This document shows, piece by piece, positions 1 through 4,672 of a DNA stretch of 5,018 bases; position 1 is the first letter of the stretch; each line of letters starts with the position of its first letter. This DNA is from Methanosarcinales archaeon. Its GTDB lineage: Archaea > Halobacteriota > Methanosarcinia > Methanosarcinales > Methanocomedenaceae. Below the pieces are notes generated by a model that worked only from the letters and a program-made list of their open reading frames with translations, was not told the origin of the DNA and made no database searches. The stretch covers positions 1 through 5,018 of the forward strand of contig DUIM01000054.1 in assembly GCA_013330355.1 (NCBI GenBank). Direction: 5' to 3'. Both the position numbers and the translations under genes were made by a program.

Positions 1-2
1 AC

Positions 3-284
3 AACGATTGCAGTATACTCACCTCCAGCCTTTATAATTATATAGACCTGATATTATCAGAGGATTTCCATTTCACATCAAAGCATACTGGCAAGGTAGT
101 CGATTCAGTAATTGATATGACCTGTGAAAGGTTCGATAAATTATGTGGTGGTGACATCATACTGCTAAATAAAGATGGCTTCCTGGCTGCCTACCTAAAC
201 GGGCAGGTCAACCTTGAAGTGGTGGAAGCCATGAAGCAGGATGTCAGGAATAACTCAAATGTGTTGAAACGGGGCAATAAATAG
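3..284 (+). CDS. C-terminal fragment of an unrecognised protein
   Basis: An open frame enters from the left edge and runs 93 codons to a TAG stop at 282-284; the start lies outside the window. I do not recognise the family. The residues look like real protein: a mixed hydrophobic/acidic start (SLYNYIDLILSEDFHF), then DMTCERFDKLCGGDIILL, then KDGFLAAYLNGQVNLEVV, and a polar tail ending KRGNK. The pattern of strand (DIILLN), turn (KDG), strand (FLAAYL) and C-terminal helix suggests a small alpha/beta domain. It has three cysteines (in NDCS, MTCE and KLCG) but no CxxC metal motif. No hairpin-plus-T-tract terminator follows the stop; an AT-rich spacer does. The frame is convincing because it is uninterrupted and codon use matches the downstream genes; the function is unknown. 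Confidence 0.7.
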   Translation, partial: NDCSILTSSLYNYIDLILSEDFHFTSKHTGKVVDSVIDMTCERFDKLCGGDIILLNKDGFLAAYLNGQVNLEVVEAMKQDVRNNSNVLKRGNK

Positions 285-350
285 TCTGCATTCATTTGGA
301 AACTCAATATATCGATACCACAATAATACGACCACACCGCAAATTTCAAA

Positions 351-489
351 CTGTCCCAAAACAGATTTGATTTATACTAATAAACTATATTTCATCACAT
401 TCTGGTGATTATTTACAAAGACGAAGCATTATTATACATATAGGATAAAATGCGTTGGGTTTGTACACATGTTTTGGGTTTTGGGATAG
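351..489. repeat. 12-bp imperfect inverted repeat bounding 139 bp (MITE-like candidate)
   Basis: CTGTCCCAAAAC at 351-362 is matched in inverted orientation by GTTTTGGGATAG at 478-489, 11 of 12 positions agreeing. Terminal inverted repeats of this size around a short non-coding AT-rich interior are typical of miniature insertion elements or decayed IS ends. No target-site duplication can be seen directly outside the repeats, and no transposase lies inside, so this is only a candidate; chance pairing in AT-rich DNA is possible. Confidence 0.3.
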
Positions 490-734
490 CCTCTTTTGTG
501 TCTTTTTAAAAGTAAACTGTTTATGGGGTGGCTGAATAGTTACAAATACTTTATTTAACTTGCCTGTTTACAAAAGCATTGATAAAAAGTGCAAGGCCAA
601 ATACTCCGAAAAGGTTAAAAAGGATGCCCCTATTTAAAAGAATATTCACAGGAGTATCCATTATTGCTTGATGGTGAAGAGATTTACAGGATTATATTGA
701 ACTAATCAGGTTGGAGGTAAGGGTTTTAAAGATT

Positions 735-824
735 TATCCCTTGATAAATGCAAGAATGCTTATTCCTCTTTTAATAAAAAAACAATCAATTTATCAATAT
801 TCTTTGAATCATATCCCTTCATAA
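735..824. repeat. Short direct repeat pair with an inverted repeat in the spacer
   Basis: TATCCCTTGATAA at 735-747 recurs as TATCCCTTCATAA at 812-824 (12 of 13 bases identical, 77 bp start to start). TTGATAAAT at 741-749 also recurs inverted as ATTTATCAA at 789-797. The unit overlaps a small palindrome, ATTTAT/ATAAAT (732-737 and 744-749). The arrangement upstream of the coiled-coil gene could be a pair of operator sites, or simply an AT-rich coincidence. Confidence 0.3.
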
Positions 825-945
825 TAAGAGTAATATGGATTGGGCGGATGATTGGGTATACCAATCCACCAGCCAAAAAAGCGATAGCTGGCTCGGCTGT
901 CAAAATGTTGTATCGTCCATTATGAGATACAAAAAAATACCAGCG
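760..945 (-). pseudogene. Possible small ORF or gene remnant of unknown function
   Basis: The minus strand is open for 61 codons, from just after the stop at 946-948 to a TAA at 760-762. It has no good start: a TTG at 901-903 would give 47 residues, and the only ATG (820-822) leaves 20. No ribosome binding site precedes either. The translation looks protein-like, with a hydrophobic middle (AFLAGGLVYPIIRPIHI) followed by a charged tail (KGYDSKNIDKLIVFLLKEE). I do not recognise it. It may be a decayed gene that lost its N-terminus, a small membrane-associated peptide, or a chance frame. The GC-richer patch at 836-900 falls within it, which mildly favours former coding DNA. It would be antisense to the leader of the coiled-coil gene. 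Confidence 0.22.
836..896 (+). other. Tandem hairpins upstream of the coiled-coil gene
   Basis: A perfect 8-bp inverted repeat, TGGATTGG (836-843) with CCAATCCA (861-868), encloses 17 nt. Next to it is a second stem: CCAGCCA (869-875) pairs with TGGCT (889-893) and GG (895-896) with one bulged C. Two adjacent stems in the GC-richest part of an AT-rich spacer suggest a structured leader, a small RNA or a remnant of a mobile-element end. No known riboswitch or tRNA core was recognised. Confidence 0.3.
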
Positions 946-965
946 TTATTAGCTGGAAAAGGAGG
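940..965 (+). promoter_or_regulatory. Ribosome binding site with a small hairpin just upstream
   Basis: GGAGG at 961-965 matches the anti-Shine-Dalgarno of archaeal 16S rRNA and lies 11 nt before the ATG at 977, a slightly long spacing. A 5-bp hairpin, CCAGC (940-944) with GCTGG (952-956) and a 7-nt loop, ends four bases before it. The site fixes the start of the coiled-coil gene, since an in-frame TAA at 968-970 rules out any earlier start. Confidence 0.6.
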
Positions 966-976
966 ACTAACAGGTA

Positions 977-1837
977 ATGCTACAAGAACTTCAAACCAGA
1001 AAGGCAGATTTAAGTGTAAAATCTGAAGAAAATAAAGAAATGCGTAACAAGCTCAACACCGAAGCAAGTACGTTAGCAAGCAAACGAAATGAACTTAACA
1101 AGCGCACAAAGGAACTCATTGATGAAGCCCAGGAACTCAAGAACCTGAGGGATACCAATAATACATTGGTCAGTGAGAACAAGGCCAAGCGCGATGAAGT
1201 GAATGAAAAGGCCAGTAAGGTCTATGCACAGGTGGATAAACTAAGGAAGGACCTGCACCTGAGTGACGGACCATCTCTAAAAGATCTCAAGAAGGAGATA
1301 GATCATCTAGAGTTTGAGCAGATGACCAGAGTGATGGACTCAAATAAAGAACGTGAGCTGGTGGAGAAAATCGGTCATCTCATAGAAGAGTTTAAAAGTA
1401 AAAAGGACCAGCTTGAAAGTAACCTGGAACTTAAGACATTACTTGAAGAAGCCCAAAAATCGAAAGATGAGGCTTCCGTGTTTCACGAAGAAGTTAAGGA
1501 ATATGCTGAAGCTGCCCAGGAATATCATGAAAAGATGATACAGACCTTCAAGGAAGCTGATAAGATCAGGGCGGAATCGGATAAAGTACACAAAGATTTT
1601 GTCAAAATACAGGAGTCTGCTGATGAACAGCACAGACTTTTCATCAAGACCCAGAAAGAGATACGTGACTTTGATAAACTGATAATAGGTCTTAAACGAA
1701 AGGGCAAGAAGGGCAGGGAATCTGTCGTCAAAGCCCAGGCCAAGAAGGAAGCGGAAGAAATATATTCCCAGTTTAAACTTGGTGAAAAGATCAGTACGGA
1801 AGACCTGTTTGTTCTACAGAGGTCGGGATTACTCTAA
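977..1837 (+). CDS. Archaeal coiled-coil protein, COG1340-type
   Basis: The 286-residue product is almost entirely charged alpha-helix with heptad spacing, so a long coiled coil is predicted; there is no signal peptide or membrane segment, hence it is cytoplasmic. A first coiled segment (about residues 1-93) is broken by LHLSDGPS (93-100). It is followed by a conserved-looking block, KKEIDHLEFEQMTRVM (105-120) with NKERELVEKIGHL (123-135), and a second long helix to about 235. After a basic patch KRKGKKGR (240-247), the tail has QFKLGEKISTEDLFVLQ (265-281). This architecture is that of the archaeal coiled-coil family COG1340, whose role is not established; older databases sometimes misname members phosphoserine phosphatase. 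From memory the middle block resembles eukaryotic Bfr1, an RNA/polysome-associated protein, so an RNA or ribosome link is possible but unproven. The basic patch fits nucleic-acid contact. It is transcribed alone: a strong terminator overlaps its stop and the next gene is convergent. Confidence 0.85.
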   Translation: MLQELQTRKADLSVKSEENKEMRNKLNTEASTLASKRNELNKRTKELIDEAQELKNLRDTNNTLVSENKAKRDEVNEKASKVYAQVDKLRKDLHLSDGPSLKDLKKEIDHLEFEQMTRVMDSNKERELVEKIGHLIEEFKSKKDQLESNLELKTLLEEAQKSKDEASVFHEEVKEYAEAAQEYHEKMIQTFKEADKIRAESDKVHKDFVKIQESADEQHRLFIKTQKEIRDFDKLIIGLKRKGKKGRESVVKAQAKKEAEEIYSQFKLGEKISTEDLFVLQRSGLL

Positions 1838-1850
1838 TCCCACCTCTTTT
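1818..1850 (+). terminator. Hairpin plus T-tract terminator overlapping the stop codon
   Basis: AGAGGT (1818-1823) and GGGATTA (1825-1831) pair with TAATCCC (1835-1841) and ACCTCT (1842-1847). This makes a 13-bp stem with one bulged C (1824) and a CTC loop, directly followed by T residues (1847-1850, then CCT). The coiled-coil stop codon (1835-1837) is inside the stem. It should end + strand transcription before the convergent trmY. On the minus strand no T-rich tract follows the stem, so it is less likely to be a canonical terminator for trmY, though it may still slow polymerase there. Confidence 0.75.
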
Positions 1851-1854
1851 CCTA

Positions 1855-2463
1855 TTATCCGGTTGTGACAGTCCGGTCTATTTCGTTATTCACCAGTATG
1901 ATGCAGTGGTCAGCATGCAGACTTATCGGGCCAACATTGATGGTTTTTGCATCTAAATCCTGGATCACAGTTTCTTCCTCGGGTGTCATGCCTGTGTGGT
2001 CACCCATCACGAAAACAGTATATTCTGGCATGTTTTCTTTAAACTCGTCCCGGATGTCGCCACCATCTTCCAGCAGATAGAACAGACTTTTTTTATCAGT
2101 AAGTACTTCTTCCAGCAGGTCTGCAAAGTCCCCCAGCCGTATCCATACTCCGGGTGTGGATTCCCTCCACCTGGGAATGGCACTTTTTTCCAGTGCTTTT
2201 TTGATAAGGGAACCGCTGCTGCGCTCATCAGGGTTCAGGTATCTCACATTCTTCCCTTCGAACTTTACGATTCTTGGTGCATCAGGTTCACCCAGCAGTA
2301 CCAGGTATATTACCACATCCCGCCGAAGGTCATGACTTAAGAACAGTGCACAATTCACGCAGCGACATAATATATCCATCCTGCCGCCGCTGCCGGGCAG
2401 GTCATTCAGGTTAAAATTCCCGTCGGTTCGCGCTTTGTGCCCTACTACAATGAACTCTAGCAT
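1855..2463 (-). CDS. trmY: tRNA (pseudouridine(54)-N(1))-methyltransferase TrmY
   Basis: TrmY uses S-adenosylmethionine to convert pseudouridine 54 in the T-loop of archaeal tRNAs to N1-methylpseudouridine, the archaeal substitute for ribothymidine. It is a cytoplasmic SPOUT-class enzyme. The 202-residue product has the family landmarks in order: DLPGSGGRMDILCRC (21-35), LLGEPDAP (56-63), YLNPDERSSGS (75-85), GDHTGMTPEEE (154-164) and the C-terminal knot region SLHADHCIILVNNEIDR (181-197), where the cofactor binds. I chose the ATG at 2461-2463 because MLEFIVVGHKA matches the usual family N-terminus. The frame is open upstream to an ATG at 2581-2583, but that would add 40 atypical residues and overlap the divergent gene. 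An ATG at 2485-2487 is also possible. No ribosome binding site precedes the chosen start, whereas a TATA-like element lies about 26 bp upstream, so the mRNA is probably leaderless. It is convergent with the coiled-coil gene (17 bp apart). Confidence 0.95.
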   Translation of the reverse strand: MLEFIVVGHKARTDGNFNLNDLPGSGGRMDILCRCVNCALFLSHDLRRDVVIYLVLLGEPDAPRIVKFEGKNVRYLNPDERSSGSLIKKALEKSAIPRWRESTPGVWIRLGDFADLLEEVLTDKKSLFYLLEDGGDIRDEFKENMPEYTVFVMGDHTGMTPEEETVIQDLDAKTINVGPISLHADHCIILVNNEIDRTVTTG

Positions 2464-2482
2464 GGTAATGTAAAATGCATAA

Positions 2483-2496
2483 GACATATATCTGTC
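2483..2496. promoter_or_regulatory. Near-palindromic TATA element shared by divergent genes
   Basis: GACATATATCTGTC is symmetric at 12 of 14 positions around an ATATAT core (2486-2491). The core is about 25 bp upstream of the trmY ATG (2463) on the minus strand, the standard archaeal TATA distance for a leaderless start. On the plus strand the same core would place a transcript start near 2515, just before the ribosome binding site of the phosphoesterase gene. One element could therefore serve both promoters. This is inferred from spacing only. Confidence 0.5.
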
Positions 2497-2517
2497 TAAC
2501 TCAAAGTAACAGGTATT

Positions 2518-2522
2518 GAGGT
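2518..2522 (+). promoter_or_regulatory. Ribosome binding site of the phosphoesterase gene
   Basis: GAGGT lies six bases upstream of the ATG at 2529, a good match in sequence and spacing to the archaeal Shine-Dalgarno. It supports that start and contrasts with the divergent trmY, which lacks such a site. Confidence 0.65.
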
Positions 2523-2528
2523 AATTGT

Positions 2529-3161
2529 ATGAAATATCTTGCATTATCAGACTTGCATGGCGACTATTCAAAGGTTGAGGCACTGCAACAGTGCGCCGGT
2601 GAGGTCGATGCAGTATTAATAACAGGTGATATCACCAACTTCGGACCCGCCGGGAAGGCCCTTGAATTCATCAACATGTTCAATGTACCGATCCTGGCAG
2701 TACCTGGAAATTGCGACCCTCTGGATATCCTGGAAGTACTGGACGGCTCAAAGGCTATCAACCTGCATAAGAACTGCCATATTATTGGTGATGTGAACTT
2801 CATGGGGCTGGGTGGGTCCAATACCACCCCGTTCGATACGCCATTCGAACTTACTGATGAGGATATTGAACAGTCCCTGGAGAGGCTGCTTGATAAATGT
2901 CCAGGCATCAGGAACGTACTGATCAGTCATGCCCCTCCATACGGCTATAGTGATAAGCTGCCAGTGGGACATGTTGGCAGCCAGGCGATAGCGAAGTTCG
3001 TTAATCGTTTTGCCCTTGTTGTATGCGGACACATCCACGAGGCCAGGGGTACTACCATGGCAGGTAATACGATTGTGGTCAATGTGGGCGAAGCATCCAA
3101 AGGGTACGGGGCACTGATTACTACGAACGATAATATTAGCGTGGAACACATTAAAGTATAA
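2529..3161 (+). CDS. Calcineurin-like metallophosphoesterase (Icc-related)
   Basis: The 210-residue product is a compact binuclear-metal phosphoesterase of the calcineurin-like superfamily, archaeal Icc-related type. All metal and catalytic motifs are present in order: SDLHGD (7-12, D8 and H10), GDITNFG (33-39, D34), GNCD (60-63, N61 and catalytic-type dyad), LISHAPP (131-137, H134) and GHIHEARG (167-174, H168 and H170). An active hydrolase is therefore expected. There is no signal peptide, so it is cytoplasmic. The substrate cannot be told from sequence; relatives act on phosphodiesters including cyclic nucleotides and nucleic acids. Start choice rests on the ATG with GAGGT six bases upstream and the SDLHGD motif close to the N-terminus, as usual. 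It is divergent from trmY (65-bp gap) and is followed 19 bp later by the CooC-like gene in the same direction, probably as one transcript. Confidence 0.9.
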   Translation: MKYLALSDLHGDYSKVEALQQCAGEVDAVLITGDITNFGPAGKALEFINMFNVPILAVPGNCDPLDILEVLDGSKAINLHKNCHIIGDVNFMGLGGSNTTPFDTPFELTDEDIEQSLERLLDKCPGIRNVLISHAPPYGYSDKLPVGHVGSQAIAKFVNRFALVVCGHIHEARGTTMAGNTIVVNVGEASKGYGALITTNDNISVEHIKV

Positions 3162-3180
3162 GGTTACGGCTTGAGATATC

Positions 3181-3939
3181 ATGAAAATCGCTATCACTGG
3201 TAAGGGCGGCGTGGGCAAGACCACACTGGCGGGTACACTGGCACGGCTTCTGGCACGGGACGGTATGGATGTGCTGGCCATTGATGCAGACCCGGATATG
3301 AACCTTGCCTCGGCGCTGGGTATTGATGAGCCTCCTGTTCCCCTGACCGAGTATGAGGATATGATTGACGAGAGGGCGGGCGGACCTGCAGGGATGTTCA
3401 AACTGAACCCGAAAGTGGATGATGTGGTTGAGCGATTCGGTGTGGTGGGGCCCGATGGTGTGAGGATGCTGGTGATGGGTACTGTGGACAGTGGCGGTAG
3501 TGGATGTATGTGTCCTGCATCATCCTTCCTGCGGGCACTGCTGCGGCATGTGGTGTTAAGGGAATCGTCTGTGGTTATTATGGATATGGAGGCTGGTATA
3601 GAGCATCTGGGCAGGGGGACGACCAGGGGCATTGATCTGATGATCGTTGTGGTGGAACCAGGTGCACGCAGTCTTGAGACTGCTGAGAGGATAAAGAGGC
3701 TTGGCACTGATATTGGGGTAAATAAATTCGCTGCCGTAATAAATAAGGCAGGGGAGGAGGGGTTAGAGGCAGTGGGGTCCAGACTGGAAGATATGGGAAT
3801 CCCTGTACTGGGGACCATTCCCTATGACAGATCCCTTGTTAAGGCTGATCTGGCAGGGCGCTCGCCTGTGGAAGAAGGGGGGGCAGCGATGGCGGCTATT
3901 GAGGGGATTAAGGACAGGCTGATTTCATTTTTGAGATAG
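3181..3939 (+). CDS. cooC: CooC-type CODH nickel-maturation ATPase
   Basis: This 252-residue P-loop ATPase of the SIMIBI/MinD class resembles CooC, which couples ATP hydrolysis and dimerisation to nickel insertion into the C-cluster of carbon monoxide dehydrogenase. It has the deviant Walker A GKGGVGKTT (7-15) with signature lysine K8 and catalytic K13, the switch I-like DADPDMNLASALG (35-47), and Walker B MDMEAGIEHLGRGT (134-147) as typical for CooC. The pair C109 and C111 in SGCMCP is the CxC motif that binds metal at the CooC dimer interface, which separates it from plain MinD/ParA proteins. It is soluble and cytoplasmic. No CODH subunit gene is in the window, so its client (Cdh/ACS or another nickel enzyme) is inferred. 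No strong ribosome binding site precedes the ATG; translation may be coupled to the phosphoesterase gene 19 bp upstream. The translin gene follows after 16 bp. Confidence 0.88.
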   Translation: MKIAITGKGGVGKTTLAGTLARLLARDGMDVLAIDADPDMNLASALGIDEPPVPLTEYEDMIDERAGGPAGMFKLNPKVDDVVERFGVVGPDGVRMLVMGTVDSGGSGCMCPASSFLRALLRHVVLRESSVVIMDMEAGIEHLGRGTTRGIDLMIVVVEPGARSLETAERIKRLGTDIGVNKFAAVINKAGEEGLEAVGSRLEDMGIPVLGTIPYDRSLVKADLAGRSPVEEGGAAMAAIEGIKDRLISFLR

Positions 3940-3955
3940 GGGTTTGGTTTATTGT

Positions 3956-4576
3956 ATGATTTTAGAAATTTCATCCAAAATATTGGAGAACTTTGAGACT
4001 AAAGATACTGCAAGGGAGAGTTCATTAAAACTATCCCGGAAAATGGTCAGGCTCTCGGGCAGGGCAATAAAGTCGATCCACAGGGGAGAATGGGACATTG
4101 CCGAACAGTTGCTGGATGAGGTTTCAACACTGAACCGGGAGATAATATCAGAACTTGAAGACCATACCGATATTTTCCATGCAGGATTTGTTGAGAATGC
4201 ACAGCAGGAATATGCAGAAGCCAGTATCTTTTATAGCATATTGAAAAAAGACAGGGTGCCTGAACCTGTAGAACTTAGTGTGAAGGACCCGGCATACCTG
4301 CTTGGACTGGGTGATGTGGTAGGAGAACTGCGACGCTTCATACTTGATCTTATCAGGCTTGACAGATCTCATGAAGGTGAAGAACTACTTGAGATCATGG
4401 ATGAAATTTATTCCACAATAATGTTATTCGATTTTCCTGATGCCCTATCGAGGGGATTGAGGCGCAAGGGGGATGTGGCCCGGAGCCTGGTGGAACGTAC
4501 CAGGGGAGATATTACCAATGCCATGGAACATGCCAAACTAAAGCAACGGATGTCTGAACTTGAAAAAAAACTATGA
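3956..4576 (+). CDS. Translin/Trax family RNA-binding protein, probable RNase
   Basis: The 206-residue, mostly helical product belongs to the translin family (archaeal COG2178). In eukaryotes translin and Trax form the C3PO octamer, which cleaves RNA, including siRNA passenger strands; an Archaeoglobus homologue has been shown to form a C3PO-like octameric RNase. Visible motifs are the N-terminal helical part ending near EDHTDIFHAGFVENA (68-82), then QEYAEAS (84-90), DPAYLLGLGDVVGELRR (111-127), and a C-terminal helical part with DFPDALSRGLRRKGDVAR (159-176). The four acidic residues of the Trax active site have counterparts with matching spacing: E85 and E88, then D120 and E124. This suggests a catalytic, Trax-like subunit, probably self-assembling. 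A TTG in frame at 3944 would add only four residues (MVYC), so I chose the ATG at 3956. It is soluble and cytoplasmic, and probably co-transcribed with the CooC gene. Confidence 0.88.
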   Translation: MILEISSKILENFETKDTARESSLKLSRKMVRLSGRAIKSIHRGEWDIAEQLLDEVSTLNREIISELEDHTDIFHAGFVENAQQEYAEASIFYSILKKDRVPEPVELSVKDPAYLLGLGDVVGELRRFILDLIRLDRSHEGEELLEIMDEIYSTIMLFDFPDALSRGLRRKGDVARSLVERTRGDITNAMEHAKLKQRMSELEKKL

Positions 4577-4588
4577 GGGTTAACTCAT
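4573..4588 (+). other. Small hairpin at the translin stop codon
   Basis: ATGAG (4573-4577) pairs with CTCAT (4584-4588) around a 6-nt loop and contains the TGA stop. No T-tract follows, so it is a weak terminator candidate at best. It may mark the end of the upstream transcript before the sepS promoter. Confidence 0.25.
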
Positions 4589-4629
4589 GGTCAGGATGTT
4601 AAAACAAAGATTTGACGACTTTAGTGTAA

Positions 4630-4637
4630 TTTAAATA
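4630..4637 (+). promoter_or_regulatory. Candidate TATA box for sepS
   Basis: TTTAAATA is a close match to the archaeal TATA box. Counting about 26 bp from its centre gives a transcript start near 4660. That leaves a very short leader that could include the AGGATG Shine-Dalgarno-like stretch at 4661-4666, six bases before the ATG at 4673. It suggests sepS has its own promoter although it follows the translin gene in the same direction. Confidence 0.55.
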
Positions 4638-4672
4638 CAAACATTGATGCATATATGGATAGGATGACTGAT

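Larger units (their letters stand above)
285..976. other. Long AT-rich intergenic spacer with repeats and hairpins
   Basis: About 690 bp lie between the fragment at the left edge and the coiled-coil gene without a confident gene. The stretch is markedly more AT-rich than its neighbours, except for a GC-richer patch at about 836-900. I found no tRNA, rRNA or CRISPR pattern. It contains the 12-bp inverted repeat bounding 351-489, a 13-bp near-identical direct repeat (735-747 and 812-824), an inverted repeat (741-749 and 789-797), three hairpins between 836 and 956, a 61-codon open frame on the minus strand (760-945), and several TATA-like runs (for example 551-558 and 631-638). It may combine the promoter region of the coiled-coil gene with decayed mobile or coding DNA. 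Confidence 0.6.

Noticed and set aside
471..486. Tandem TTTTGGG units as a telomere-like or regulatory repeat
   Set aside because: Only two copies are present; this is low-complexity sequence partly used by the inverted repeat.
450..509. 19-residue ORF (MRWVCTHVLGFGIASFVSF) with AGGAT upstream
   Set aside because: Very short, lies across the right end of the inverted-repeat element, and has no supporting signal beyond a weak ribosome binding site.
661..710. C/D box small RNA, suggested by ATGGTGA
   Set aside because: The C box match is imperfect (consensus RTGATGA) and no properly placed D box (CTGA) follows.
836..900. tRNA or tRNA remnant, suggested by paired stems followed by CCACCA
   Set aside because: No cloverleaf can be drawn: there is no T-loop GGTTCRA-type motif, no D-arm and no 7-bp acceptor stem.
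835..1026. 63-residue + strand frame starting in the first spacer hairpin
   Set aside because: It overlaps the start of the well-supported coiled-coil gene in another frame, has no ribosome binding site, and its translation resembles no protein.
2464..2583. 40-residue N-terminal extension of TrmY
   Set aside because: The frame is open, but the extra residues do not fit the family N-terminus, would overlap the divergent phosphoesterase gene and would swallow the promoter.
2748..3818. Long minus-strand frame (356 codons) opposite the phosphoesterase and CooC genes
   Set aside because: It is a shadow of two clearly identified + strand genes; the translation is rich in Ser, Pro and Thr with no domain, as expected from antisense of biased codons.
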